In this document: piece by piece, positions 1-8,050 of the stretch | How the letters are laid out: every line of letters starts with the position of its first letter | Position numbering within the stretch: position 1 is the first letter of the stretch | DNA from: Richelia sp. CSU_2_1 | Lineage (GTDB): Bacteria; Cyanobacteriota; Cyanobacteriia; Cyanobacteriales; Microcoleaceae | Direction of reading: 5' to 3' | Assembly (NCBI GenBank): GCA_012034575.1 | Contig: JAAUPF010000055.1 | Coordinates: forward strand, 1 to 36,424 | DNA length: 36,424 nt | The notes under the pieces: model-generated | What the model was told of the DNA's origin: nothing | What the model saw: the letters and a program-made list of their open reading frames with translations, nothing else | Databases searched by the model: none | Program-made: the position numbers and the translations under genes

Positions 1-46
1 AGAACACTCTGTAATACGTGCAGTATACAGTGGAGGTTTCACAGAG

Positions 47-116
47 AGATACAGAGATGGAGAGGGAGAGAGAGGGGTGGAGAGAGGGAGAGAGGGGGGA
101 GGGGGCGGGGGCGATC
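47..116. repeat. GA-rich low-complexity tract
   Basis: An almost pure purine stretch of GAGAGGGAG-type units with no coding potential. A pyrimidine-rich counterpart (CTCCCCCTCT-type units) lies at about 22703-22750, so this is a recurring intergenic sequence type in this genome. Confidence 0.6.
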
Positions 117-248
117 GAGCTTTGTTTTGAAATGTTATATCTGCCTGAACATTACTATTAATGTTAATTAACTGCGACGATCGGGCTGTTTTAAATATTA
201 GGATTTAAGGGCGATCGGTCTTGACTTTTCCCTAGACTTGACATATCA

Positions 249-1190
249 TTAAATCGTGGGAATATGTGCCGCAATATAAAGCATTTTGCAGTGCGAAATA
301 CGGCTAAATTTTCTCCGATCGCAAATTCCGGATCTCTTCGATATCTCTTCGATACTCAGTCCCGTTGTTTGACCGATAGTTTCGTCATCAAGGCGATCGA
401 GTAACTCTCTCGCCACCGCCTGCATTGCTTCTTTGCGACCTTCTTCTCGACCCTGTTCCAGACCTTGTTCTAGACCTTCTCGATTAGCTTTGATTATAAC
501 TCCTTGTTGGTCGTAAATAAACTGTTCTTGTCTTTCGAGGGCTTCTAATTCGTCAGGGTTTAAATTAACTTGATTGGCTATGTCAAAGGCTTGATGGATC
601 TCTGGCACAACATCCATTGTTTGCGGTACTTGTGTCAGCATATTAGCATATTTCATGAAATAAATCCATTTATCGGTCAGGGTTTCTATTTGTGACAATT
701 CTTTGGTGAATTTGGGAAGTTCGACGAACACTAACTCAATGTTATTGTCAGTATATTCAATATTGGTTGTTGTTTCTTTGTAAACAAATCGAGAAATTAG
801 CCGATCGCTATTTTTAAACATCTCGAAATCAGTAATCGTCAGTGCAATTACAGGTTTCAGCATTCGGTAGCCTTGTCCTTTCTGTAATTGAGAGGCATAA
901 GTTTTGGCAGCGTTGTACAAAACTCTCTTCCCGAAAGACTCGACATTTAATACCTGCATTTCAATAATCACCAGCGTTCCGTCAATCAGTTGGGCTTTGA
1001 CATCTAAAGAAGAGTCTTTTAAGCCTGCTATTTTGGGCGGTAAATTAGGATCGATGATTTCTAAGTCTGCAATGGTAGGATTGCCCTCGTAAATCGTGGC
1101 GTTGAGAAAGCTGATGAGAATGCCTTTGCTATCTCGGGAAGCAAAGATTTTTTTGAAGGCGTAATCGGTTTTGGGGTTGATGAATGTCAT
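249..1190 (-). CDS. Rpn family PD-(D/E)XK nuclease / putative transposase, C-terminus altered by an 11-bp duplication
   Basis: 313-aa protein beginning MTFINPKTDYAFKKIF, the standard start of Rpn (recombination-promoting nuclease, PDDEXK_2) proteins. The nuclease core is visible as D63 followed by E77-x-Q79. The C-terminal third has the family's charged EQGREEGRKEA segment. Known family members cut DNA and promote RecA-independent recombination; the exact role here is inferred. The last 25 or so residues do not fit the family. Nucleotides 332-342 and 343-353 are identical 11-mers (atctcttcgat). Removing one copy gives the usual ending IEEIRNLRSEKI with a stop at 304-306 (291 aa). So the present tail is a frameshift product. 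The gene lies downstream of purL on the same strand, separated by a hairpin, and is probably expressed separately. Confidence 0.85.
   Translation of the reverse strand: MTFINPKTDYAFKKIFASRDSKGILISFLNATIYEGNPTIADLEIIDPNLPPKIAGLKDSSLDVKAQLIDGTLVIIEMQVLNVESFGKRVLYNAAKTYASQLQKGQGYRMLKPVIALTITDFEMFKNSDRLISRFVYKETTTNIEYTDNNIELVFVELPKFTKELSQIETLTDKWIYFMKYANMLTQVPQTMDVVPEIHQAFDIANQVNLNPDELEALERQEQFIYDQQGVIIKANREGLEQGLEQGREEGRKEAMQAVARELLDRLDDETIGQTTGLSIEEISKRSGICDRRKFSRISHCKMLYIAAHIPTI
332..353. repeat. perfect 11-bp tandem duplication inside the Rpn gene
   Basis: The 11-mer atctcttcgat occurs twice back to back. Because 11 is not a multiple of three, it shifts the reading frame near the 3' end of the nuclease gene and replaces its normal C-terminus. 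Confidence 0.9.
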
Positions 1191-1196
1191 GGTGAG

Positions 1197-1226
1197 AAAT
1201 CGAGATAACGATCGCTATCTCGATTT
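1197..1226 (-). terminator. hairpin between purL and the Rpn gene
   Basis: An 11-bp perfect stem (AAATCGAGATA pairing with TATCTCGATTT) with an 8-nt loop sits about 70 bp past the purL stop and just upstream of the nuclease start. The T-tract is short on the minus strand, so intrinsic termination is plausible but not certain. Confidence 0.45.
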
Positions 1227-1295
1227 TATCATCAGGGTCTGGAATTTGACTGCCGATCGCTCTTATGTTTTTTGTGACGATAACGACGCTCGAAA

Positions 1296-2546
1296 TCAGA
1301 CAGATGCAATCCGACGTTCGATCGCATTATAGAATCGATCGCCCATATCGCCCATCCCCACATCGATTAGCACTTCACTGTCACTATTAACAATCTTTAA
1401 AGGCGAGTCAGTACCTCCAACAGAACCGATTTTTTGCCACAATTTCGGCAAATATTCTTGCAGGTAAGCTTCCCAAACTTCTCGATGTTTGGGCGCGACG
1501 GAAACAATAATGCAGTTCCCCATTTCGCCAAACAAAATTTCATCCCAGCGGCCGACATTTTGCGAATTAAAATTGAGTTGAATTTCCGCACCTAGTTGAG
1601 CATCAATGCAGCATTCTGCAAGGGCGATCGCAATTCCACCTTCGGCACAATCGTGGGCGGAACATACCCAACCTTGGCGAATGCCATCGCGACAAACTGC
1701 TTGCACTTTCCTTTCCAATTCAAAATTGATAATTGGCGGTTTTCCCGCTACAATTCCGTGAATTGCTGCTAAATATTCCGAACCCCCGAGAGTAGTAAAA
1801 GCAAGCTTTGGATTTTCTGTTTTCAGTTCCGACTGGCTGGATTGAAAAAAGGTTAATTCGGGGTTATCGGGATTTTCGGCTGGTGTTCCACCACCGATTC
1901 CCAACACATAAATTAAATCGCCTTTCTTGAGCCAACCTTGACCGCAAATCTTCGTTAAATCTGGAATCAATCCTACCATTCCAATTACCGGAGTTGGATA
2001 AATCGGTTCGGGATTGCCATCAGAATCTATGGTTTCATTGTACAGAGAAACATTGCCGCCAGTCACGGGTGTTTTCAACTCCCGACAAGCATCAGCAATT
2101 CCCCGACAAGCTGATGCTAACTGCCAGTATCCTACAGGTTTTTCGGGACTGCCAAAATTGAGATTGTCCGTAACAGCTAAAGGTTCGGCACCCACACAAG
2201 TTAAGTTTCTCGCTGCTTCGGCTACGACGGCTTTTGCACCTTCGTAAGGGTCGAGATAAACGTAGCGGGAATTGCAATCAACTGTCGCTGCAACTCCGGG
2301 AATAACCCCCCCCGGCCAGGGCGGGCACGGGGGCACCGCCCCTACAAGGGGGGGAGAAAGTTCGGGAGTTTCTCTTCCTTGTGCCTTCTTAAATAGAGGA
2401 ATTACTTCTTCTTCCTGTTTACTTTGGGAAGCTTGAGGAACAGCATCTTCTCCCTCTTGAAGCCCCCCCTTAGCAAGGGGGGGGTTGGGGGGGGTTTTTT
2501 TGACACGGTTCCAGCGGGCGCAATCGAACAACCGCAGCATCAGCAC
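1296..2546 (-). CDS. purL: PurL C-terminal part (FGAM synthase), separate reading frame
   Basis: C-terminal portion of phosphoribosylformylglycinamidine synthase II, which makes FGAM from FGAR, ATP and ammonia delivered by PurQ/PurS in purine synthesis. From [13 protein letters not shown] onward the sequence is typical cyanobacterial PurL, including [15 protein letters not shown] and [13 protein letters not shown], and it ends normally. The first 80 or so residues are not PurL: they are translated repeat DNA (NPPLAKGG and [13 protein letters not shown]). The frame is offset by one base from the N-terminal part, so a single polypeptide needs one base fewer or a +1 shift. Joined, the protein would be 869 aa against about 780 for the family, the excess matching the insertion. 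The frame opens at GTG 2546. A better start is ATG 2540, with GGAGG 5 nt upstream, which could allow a separate C-terminal chain. Confidence 0.85.
   Translation of the reverse strand: MLMLRLFDCARWNRVKKTPPNPPLAKGGLQEGEDAVPQASQSKQEEEVIPLFKKAQGRETPELSPPLVGAVPPCPPWPGGVIPGVAATVDCNSRYVYLDPYEGAKAVVAEAARNLTCVGAEPLAVTDNLNFGSPEKPVGYWQLASACRGIADACRELKTPVTGGNVSLYNETIDSDGNPEPIYPTPVIGMVGLIPDLTKICGQGWLKKGDLIYVLGIGGGTPAENPDNPELTFFQSSQSELKTENPKLAFTTLGGSEYLAAIHGIVAGKPPIINFELERKVQAVCRDGIRQGWVCSAHDCAEGGIAIALAECCIDAQLGAEIQLNFNSQNVGRWDEILFGEMGNCIIVSVAPKHREVWEAYLQEYLPKLWQKIGSVGGTDSPLKIVNSDSEVLIDVGMGDMGDRFYNAIERRIASV
2298..2505. repeat. two-part repeat insertion in purL
   Basis: About 208 bp (boundaries approximate) separate the conserved PurL segments [13 protein letters not shown] and [13 protein letters not shown]. 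The insert contains two elements also found between genes. One is ccagggcgggcacgggggca plus ccgcccctac, matched in inverse orientation near 35220-35262. The other is a C7-TTAGCAA-G8 palindrome followed by TT, G8 and T7, matched at 19855-19878 and 32803-32827. The homopolymer runs (7-8 bases) are where the two PurL frames part. Confidence 0.8.
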
Positions 2547-3906
2547 CTCCCGGCAAAACTACAGTATTATTTTGCACTTGATGGTCGTATTGGCGGTAAA
2601 CCCAGCGTTTAGATGCGATCGAGGGCGTGTCTAAAAGCTGCAATAAAATCTCGTTCCAAGTTTGCAAATTGCCGTTAATTTCAATGCCTGCAACGGTAGC
2701 TTCCGGCAGCAAATCTGCCGTCCATGCTGCTGCTTTTTTAGCATATTCTGGTGGATCTGCCAACAGTTCTCGATGGTAAATTGGCGTGTTATCTGCTAAA
2801 GCAGTGGCGGGAATTTCTGCTGCGATTTCGCCTTTGAAAAGAATGCGGACGATCGGCTCTTCTATCACTTTACCCGCAACGACAGCGTGCAATTCCCAGC
2901 GGTGAAAAATATCAATTAATTCCTGTTCTCGCCCTTTCTCGGCAACAAATAACATCCGTTCTTGGGATTCCGAAAGCAGGTATTCGTAGGGAATCATGCC
3001 GCTTTCGCGCGCGGGAACTTTGTCTAGATCGAATTCAATGCCGACTCCACCTTTAGCCGCCATTTCTGATGTCGAACAGGTAATTCCTGCGGCACCCATG
3101 TCTTGGGCGGCGACGACTGCACCAGTTTTAAATGCCTCCAAACAAGCCTCAACTAATGACTTTTCTAAAAACGGATCTCCTACTTGCACTGCGGGTCGAT
3201 CGTCCATAGATTTATCGGTCAATTCTGAGCTAGCAAAACTCGCGCCGCCCATGCCATCTCTGCCAGTAGTTGAACCGACATAAAGCACCGGATTTCCGAT
3301 TCCCGCAGCGCCGGATTTAACTATTTCGGGAGTTTCCATTAAACCCAAGGCCATGACATTAACTAAAGGGTTGCCGGAATAGGCAGGATCGAAGTAAACT
3401 TCGCCACCAACTGTAGGTACCCCAATGCAATTACCATAGTGGGAAATTCCCGAGATTACTCCTTTAAATAACCGCTGAGTTTTGGTATCATCTAAGTTGC
3501 CAAAACGCAGGGAATTTAAAAGTGCGATCGGGCGTGCGCCCATTGTAAATATATCGCGCAGAATGCCCCCTACTCCAGTTGCTGCACCTTGAAAAGGTTC
3601 GACTGCTGAAGGGTGATTGTGAGATTCAATTTTAAAAGCTAATTGCAGCCCTTCGCCCAAATCTACAACGCCGGCATTTTCTCCAGGTCCGACGAGAATG
3701 CGATCGCCCTCTGTGGGAAACTGTTTTAATAGCGGTCGCGAATTTTTGTAACAGCAGTGTTCGCTCCACATGACCCCAAACATTCCCAATTCTGCTTTGT
3801 TGGGATGGCGGTTGAGGCGGCGCACTATGTCTTCGTATTCTTCGGGCTTAATGCCTTCGGAGGCAATTTCTTCAGGGGAAAATGGGGATTCGGTGATGAC
3901 TGACAT
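2470..3906 (-). CDS. purL: PurL N-terminal part (FGAM synthase), ends in repeat insertion
   Basis: 478-aa ORF with the N-terminal AIRS-type domains of FGAM synthase II. Recognisable blocks are [29 protein letters not shown] near the start, the [24 protein letters not shown] nucleotide-binding segment around residues 91-115, and the SESQERMLF segment around 313. The native frame runs to about RLRPLEP and then enters the inserted repeat, giving [11 protein letters not shown] and a stop at 2470-2472 inside the palindrome. The C-terminal catalytic half continues in another frame. No second purL is visible in the window, and purine synthesis is normally essential. So the product is probably made by frame correction, by two chains, or the sequence has a one-base error in the G/C runs. 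Confidence 0.9.
   Translation of the reverse strand: MSVITESPFSPEEIASEGIKPEEYEDIVRRLNRHPNKAELGMFGVMWSEHCCYKNSRPLLKQFPTEGDRILVGPGENAGVVDLGEGLQLAFKIESHNHPSAVEPFQGAATGVGGILRDIFTMGARPIALLNSLRFGNLDDTKTQRLFKGVISGISHYGNCIGVPTVGGEVYFDPAYSGNPLVNVMALGLMETPEIVKSGAAGIGNPVLYVGSTTGRDGMGGASFASSELTDKSMDDRPAVQVGDPFLEKSLVEACLEAFKTGAVVAAQDMGAAGITCSTSEMAAKGGVGIEFDLDKVPARESGMIPYEYLLSESQERMLFVAEKGREQELIDIFHRWELHAVVAGKVIEEPIVRILFKGEIAAEIPATALADNTPIYHRELLADPPEYAKKAAAWTADLLPEATVAGIEINGNLQTWNEILLQLLDTPSIASKRWVYRQYDHQVQNNTVVLPGGADAAVVRLRPLEPCQKNPPQPPPC
2538..2551 (-). promoter_or_regulatory. internal Shine-Dalgarno and ATG inside purL
   Basis: Minus strand reads GGGAGGTGCTGATG: GGAGG, a 5-nt spacer, then ATG at 2540-2538. 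This ATG is in the frame of the PurL C-terminal part. The bases also encode Pro-Gly-Gly-Ala-Asp of the N-terminal part, so the site may be a coincidence of conserved codons. Even so, it could serve for translation of the downstream half. Confidence 0.4.
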
Positions 3907-4015
3907 GGAAATTCGGCATAAACCACAGGATTTATTCTAAACGCCCTTTGGTTCCGATCGCCTTAAATTTTAAATCTCAAATTCTCAAGCCTTGGGTTTG
4001 TTAATCTAAAATCTG

Positions 4016-4130
4016 GCAATGATGTCAATATTCGGAGATTTTTTGTGGGTGGGGGCGGGTTTATTTAACTTGTTTGTAACTTTTAAATCTGTTGGCGACC
4101 CCGCCTACAGGATTGGTGAAAATGCTGCCT
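4016..4130. repeat. GGGGCGGGTTT palindromic repeat, copy A
   Basis: Starts with gcaatgatgtcaat, then gtgggtgggggcgggtttat, a spacer, and a complementary arm gcgaccccgcctacagg, ending gaaaatgctgc. The same order of blocks occurs at 7005-7172, 14305-14424 and 27719-27900. Lies in the gap between purL and the Uma2 gene. Confidence 0.7.
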
Positions 4131-4149
4131 ATAAAGTTTTTACTACGAA

Positions 4150-4782
4150 CTAATTTGACTGATGCTTTGCCCATTCTCGCAATTCTCGCACTGCTGCCGT
4201 TGTACCTATATTTTGACATCGATCGATAAACTCGTTAACTTTTGTCGTCGGTAATATGGGGAAAGCAATGGAAAAATTGCACTCCGCGTATTCGCCATTT
4301 TGCAATCGATAAAACTTGATGCTGCGTCCGTCGTAGCGCCAAATTTCCGGCACTCCTAAATCTGCATATAAATCGAATTGATTTAAGGAACTGCTGGTAA
4401 TATCGATTTCCAGCGCTAAATCTGGCGGCGGATCTCGATCGAAATCTAATTCTATTTTACCTCTAACCTTTGCTTCATTCTGAATGTAATAGCATGAATC
4501 TGGTTCTTTTCCCGCCGATTTTTGGCGTTTTTTAATAGTCATCGAGCCAAACGGGTTGTATTCGAGATTGAGTTCTTCTATGAGAGCAACAATTAAGCGA
4601 TCGATCTGTCTGTTGCGATTTTCATGTTCCGGTAATGGCACCATAATTTCTAACTTATTTTGATGGTAAGCGATTCTGCTGGAACGTTGGTTTCCCAGTT
4701 CCGCTAGCAGGCTTTCATAAAGTTGCCAACTGATATTTGACAGTAAGACTCGCTGTTCGGGAGGCGTCGCTATTGTTATCAT
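4150..4782 (-). CDS. Uma2 family (DUF820) PD-(D/E)XK nuclease-like protein
   Basis: 210-aa protein of the Uma2/DUF820 family, which is hugely expanded in filamentous cyanobacteria. Visible family marks are the N-terminal ISWQLYESLLAELG helix, the EPDSCYYI strand (E94, D96) and PPPDLALEID (D121, E125), the presumed metal-binding core. Late in the protein comes the GVPEIWRYDG strand. These proteins are predicted endonucleases, often tied to mobile DNA; cellular roles are mostly unproven. Length is normal and the frame is intact. It stands alone, with repeat copy A just downstream. Confidence 0.9.
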   Translation of the reverse strand: MITIATPPEQRVLLSNISWQLYESLLAELGNQRSSRIAYHQNKLEIMVPLPEHENRNRQIDRLIVALIEELNLEYNPFGSMTIKKRQKSAGKEPDSCYYIQNEAKVRGKIELDFDRDPPPDLALEIDITSSSLNQFDLYADLGVPEIWRYDGRSIKFYRLQNGEYAECNFSIAFPILPTTKVNEFIDRCQNIGTTAAVRELREWAKHQSN

Positions 4783-5180
4783 TTTACTTTGCTTGAATAT
4801 GGTAATAATATTTTAGTTGCAAGTATACCTATTTGACAACTATAGAGATAATCAATTATTTGTGCATTTCCTACTTCCTCCCCTTTTTCTCAATTTTAGA
4901 TTGCCTATTTTAGATTAAAGTTACTCATCAATTATCAGAGCAGAGCGTTCAATCATTCAATTATTCAATCTAAGATCTAAAATCTAAAATCTAAAATTAG
5001 CACATCGACTGCGATCGTCCGTAAATGTCGGTATTACTATTGAAGCTGCCAAAAACTACGGTCATGCGCTACCCTAGCTAATAGACCGCAAAGTGAAAAG
5101 TAACTCTTGAGCTGGCAGGATACCTGCCCCACAATAGTTATTGTAGAGGTTAACAGACTGCGGTCAATAATGATTAACGT
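4783..5180. other. AT-rich intergenic region between divergent genes
   Basis: Separates the minus-strand Uma2 gene from the plus-strand DUF3352 gene, so both promoters should lie here. It holds a short ctaaaat heptamer run near 4975-4998. No convincing operator or small gene was seen. Confidence 0.5.
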
Positions 5181-6935
5181 ATGAAGTTGCGATCGTTCTT
5201 TTCTGTTCTCATTGCTGGCGTCTTGGCACTTTTAGGATTGAGTGCGGGCGGTTTTTACTGGCTGACAACTCACACTCCGCTGAATTTGCTGGCGGGCGGG
5301 CCGACAACAACTCCGGCTGCGGCTGTGTTTGTCTCGAAACAAGCACCTTTGCTAGCATCAATGTTAGTAAATCCCGATCGGCTCGAATCCCTGCGACAAG
5401 TCTTTGCTAGTCCCGAAGAAAGAAGTCGATCGCACGCGGAATTTGAACAGATTAAAAAAAGTCTCCTCGCCAATACTGGCTTAGATTACAGTCGGGATAT
5501 CCAACCTTGGATCGGAGACGAAATTACTTTAGCAGTCACAGATTTAGATTTCGATCGCGACAGCAGGAATGGCAAGCAAACCGGATTTTTACTAGCAGTT
5601 TCTTCCCAAAATATCGAACGCAGCCAACAGTTTCTCGACTCCTACTGGAAAAAAAAATCGGCTGCTACTAAATCGGTAGAATTTGAACAATACAAAGGCA
5701 TCAAGCTAGCTTACCAAGAGTTGCCTGCATCTAAATCAAAGCCTGCGGCGATCGCACCGATAAATCCGCTGTTTCCGACAAATTCTAACATCCCGCCCAG
5801 TTTTGCTACAGCCCTAGTCAGCAGCAATGCCGATCCGGAAAACAACCGCAGTTTTGTATTATTTGCCAACAATCCCAAGGTACTGCGCGATGCCATTAAC
5901 AGCGTGGAATCAGCTAACCTCAATCTCAACAATACCGCCGAATACCAACAAGCATTGCAGCAGCTAACTCAAGGTAGAATAGCTTTAGGATTTGTCAATC
6001 TCCCGCAGCTAGCAGACTGGGAAACTTCCCAACAAACAACTCCCGAAAAGTCCCAAACTTCCCTGAATTCTCTAGCAGTTGCTGTCGGAATCAACAGGCG
6101 CGGATTAGTCGCTCAAACTGCTTTAGTAACCGACCGACAACAAACAGCCCCCCCAGCACTTTCCGAACCAGTGCAAGCCTTGAAATATATCCCTGCAGCG
6201 AGTCCTTTCGCAGTCGCCAGCACCGATTTGCAGAATATTTGGACGCAATTTTCATCTTTAGCTGCTGCCAACCCAGAACTATCAAAAATAGCCGATCGCG
6301 CGATCGCGGACATTCAAAAAGATTGGGGTATCGATTTGCCGCAAGATATATTTAATTGGGTAAAAGGAGAGTATGCTTTAGCTGTTTTACCCGATGGCTC
6401 AAACAGTGCCGATTGGATTTTTGTAGCCGAAAAATCTTCAGATTCCGAGCAAGCGATCGCCCGTTTAGATGAAATTGCCCGCAGCAAAGAATACAGCATT
6501 GGCAGCTTCACCCTCAGAAACCAAAAAATTACTGCTTGGACGCAGTTGACAACCAACCAGAATTACGATAACAACAAGCAGAAAAGCGCGATCGAAACTG
6601 AAGCAAAAGGAGTTAGAGCTACTGTTGGCAACTACGAAATTTTCACGACTTCAGTGGAAGCAATGGACGCAGCACTAAAAGCTGCCGAAACTGGCTCTCT
6701 AGTTGCAACTGAAGACTTTCAAACCAGCATCGAACCGCTACCGCCATCCAACGACGGTTATTTTTATTTAGACTGGCCAAACAGCAGGGGAATTTGGGAA
6801 AAAGAGATACCGCTGTTTCGGTTAGTTGAACTGTCAGCAAGACCGATATTCGACCACTTGCGATCGCTCACTTTTACTAGCACCGGGCAAGTAGAAGGAA
6901 TCCGCAAAGCCGCGATATTTATGCGGCTGCAATAG
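5181..6935 (+). CDS. DUF3352 domain-containing membrane-anchored protein
   Basis: 584-aa protein with one N-terminal membrane segment at about residues 7-30 (FFSVLIAGVLALLGLSAGGFYWLTT), then a large extracytoplasmic region. The body matches the cyanobacterial DUF3352 family: AAAVFVSKQAPLLASMLVNPDRL near the start, WIGDEITLAVTDLD around residue 110, WVKGEYALAVLPDG around 395, and the late DGYFYLDWPNSRGIWE. Function unknown. The family is conserved in cyanobacteria and likely sits on the periplasmic or thylakoid-lumen side. It appears monocistronic, with a 7-2-7 palindrome directly downstream that may end its transcript. Confidence 0.88.
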   Translation: MKLRSFFSVLIAGVLALLGLSAGGFYWLTTHTPLNLLAGGPTTTPAAAVFVSKQAPLLASMLVNPDRLESLRQVFASPEERSRSHAEFEQIKKSLLANTGLDYSRDIQPWIGDEITLAVTDLDFDRDSRNGKQTGFLLAVSSQNIERSQQFLDSYWKKKSAATKSVEFEQYKGIKLAYQELPASKSKPAAIAPINPLFPTNSNIPPSFATALVSSNADPENNRSFVLFANNPKVLRDAINSVESANLNLNNTAEYQQALQQLTQGRIALGFVNLPQLADWETSQQTTPEKSQTSLNSLAVAVGINRRGLVAQTALVTDRQQTAPPALSEPVQALKYIPAASPFAVASTDLQNIWTQFSSLAAANPELSKIADRAIADIQKDWGIDLPQDIFNWVKGEYALAVLPDGSNSADWIFVAEKSSDSEQAIARLDEIARSKEYSIGSFTLRNQKITAWTQLTTNQNYDNNKQKSAIETEAKGVRATVGNYEIFTTSVEAMDAALKAAETGSLVATEDFQTSIEPLPPSNDGYFYLDWPNSRGIWEKEIPLFRLVELSARPIFDHLRSLTFTSTGQVEGIRKAAIFMRLQ

Positions 6936-6950
6936 TAAGATGTTTGTAGT

Positions 6951-6966
6951 GAGGACTTTAGTCCTC
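6951..6966. repeat. 7-2-7 palindrome after the DUF3352 gene
   Basis: GAGGACT-TT-AGTCCTC, beginning 15 bp past the stop, followed by gcactaaagtcttta, which partly repeats the motif. It resembles a dispersed cyanobacterial repeat. It may form a stem-loop but has no T-tract. Confidence 0.5.
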
Positions 6967-7004
6967 TCGATCTGCGCACTAAAGTCTTTAATTACTCACA
7001 TCTG

Positions 7005-7172
7005 GCAGCAATGTCAATAAGAGGTTTTCTGGTGGGGTGGGGGCGGGTTTATGAACCTGTTTGCTACCTTTTAGGCTGTTGTGAACCCTTTCAAGGTGAG
7101 AATCGAATATGCTGCGCTCGTTATTCGATTATCACCTTGAACCCTACAGGCTATTGAGAAAGGTGCAAGATC
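7005..7172. repeat. GGGGCGGGTTT palindromic repeat, copy B with nested insertion
   Basis: Begins gcagcaatgtcaat and ggtggggtgggggcgggttt like the simple copies, and ends ggctattgagaaaggtgcaa then gatctcag. Its middle carries an extra palindrome: tttcaaggtgagaatcgaat, atgctgcgctcg, then ttattcgattatcaccttga. The same inner palindrome, without the left arm, stands alone at 13898-14022. Copy B therefore looks like one repeat nested in another. Confidence 0.7.
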
Positions 7173-7448
7173 TCAGTAATTACGCACTAATCTGCGCGAT
7201 CGCTCTCGTTTTGCATTCACCAGCACAAGTTAAATTAACAATCGCTCTTTCTAAGGTGATAGCAATTGTTAAGCGACAACTCTACAGCCATTTGCAATTG
7301 AATCAAAAATTGTTCGGGGCGATCGCTATTTTTTGGTATTAAGAAGTACATATTGACTTAACACTCAATTCATTCTTGCGGGAGAAGTTCATTCGCTCCC
7401 CAACAATTATTATGTTGGTTAACAAGTTACCATACCAGACCGCACAAA

Positions 7449-7592
7449 ATGAAGGTAAAGCCGTCGATTTTCACTGGGGAATATTTGCGATCGCCCTCGC
7501 GAGAAAAACCTCCAGTAAATTTGGTAGAAGCTATGGGAATGCCCGTACCTCCAGCTCTTTTGTCGTCTGCGAACCAGCAGAAAGTTACCTAA
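7449..7592 (+). CDS. small ORF, 47 aa, unknown
   Basis: Starts MKVKPSIFTGEYLRSP and ends VPPALLSSANQQKVT. I do not recognise it. The composition, with a PVNLVEAMGMPVPPAL segment, looks more like protein than random translation, and the stop lies 5 nt before the ATG of the next small ORF, as in an operon. It may also be the relic of a longer gene. No good ribosome-binding site is visible. Confidence 0.3.
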   Translation: MKVKPSIFTGEYLRSPSREKPPVNLVEAMGMPVPPALLSSANQQKVT

Positions 7593-7597
7593 AAGTT

Positions 7598-7795
7598 ATG
7601 AAGATTAAGCTGGCGATCGAATTTGACCCCGCTGCGAGTGTCAACCAATCGATCGAAGAAAACTACGATCTTATCGAACGGATTGCTCAAACTCAGAAGA
7701 TCGAACAATCTTTTGCGGAACTTCACCGCTTTCTCGAAGAATTAGAACACGAAGTAAGATCCGAACTCCACCGCTCTAAAACAGTCGATAGTTGA
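7598..7795 (+). CDS. small ORF, 65 aa, unknown, ends in heptamer array
   Basis: Starts MKIKLAIEFDPAASV and continues as a charged, probably helical protein (EENYDLIERIAQTQKIEQSF, then ELEHEVRSEL). The frame is open further upstream to 7376, but that part overlaps the preceding ORF and reads poorly. So ATG 7598 is preferred. The last residues (TVDS) and the stop are read from the GTTGATA heptamer array. The radical-SAM gene ends in the same four residues for the same reason. Function unknown. Confidence 0.4.
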   Translation: MKIKLAIEFDPAASVNQSIEENYDLIERIAQTQKIEQSFAELHRFLEELEHEVRSELHRSKTVDS

Positions 7796-7846
7796 GAGTT
7801 GAGAGTTGATAGTTGAGAGTTGATAGTTGACAGTTGACAGTTGACA
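7784..7846. repeat. heptamer array, nine GTTGANA units
   Basis: Nine consecutive 7-bp units (gtcgata, gttgaga, gttgata, gttgaca variants). It overlaps the 3' end of the 65-aa ORF and provides its stop. TTTTGAG-type heptamers continue to about 7965. Confidence 0.9.
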
Positions 7847-8050
7847 GTTGTTCGGGAGTTCTTAGTTTTGAGTTGTAGTGCGAGCGTCCCCGCTCGCGAT
7901 CGATTGAGTTTTGAATTGAAGAAAAGTTTTGAGTTTCTCGGGAGTGCGTGAGTTTTGAGTTTTGAGTTGACTTGCATGACAGTTGACTATCAATCGCTGT
8001 CAATAGCCAACTGTCAACTGCGCGGACTGCGGTCTTCCATTGTCTAATGA

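Noticed and set aside
2487-2503. A-AAA-AAC slippery heptamer in purL as a programmed -1 frameshift site
   Set aside because: The two PurL frames are related by a skip of one base (+1, or -2). A -1 shift leads to the wrong frame, so this classic mechanism does not explain the join.
7109-7342. 77-codon frame after the DUF3352 gene
   Set aside because: Its first third lies in palindromic repeat B and the rest lacks any family pattern.
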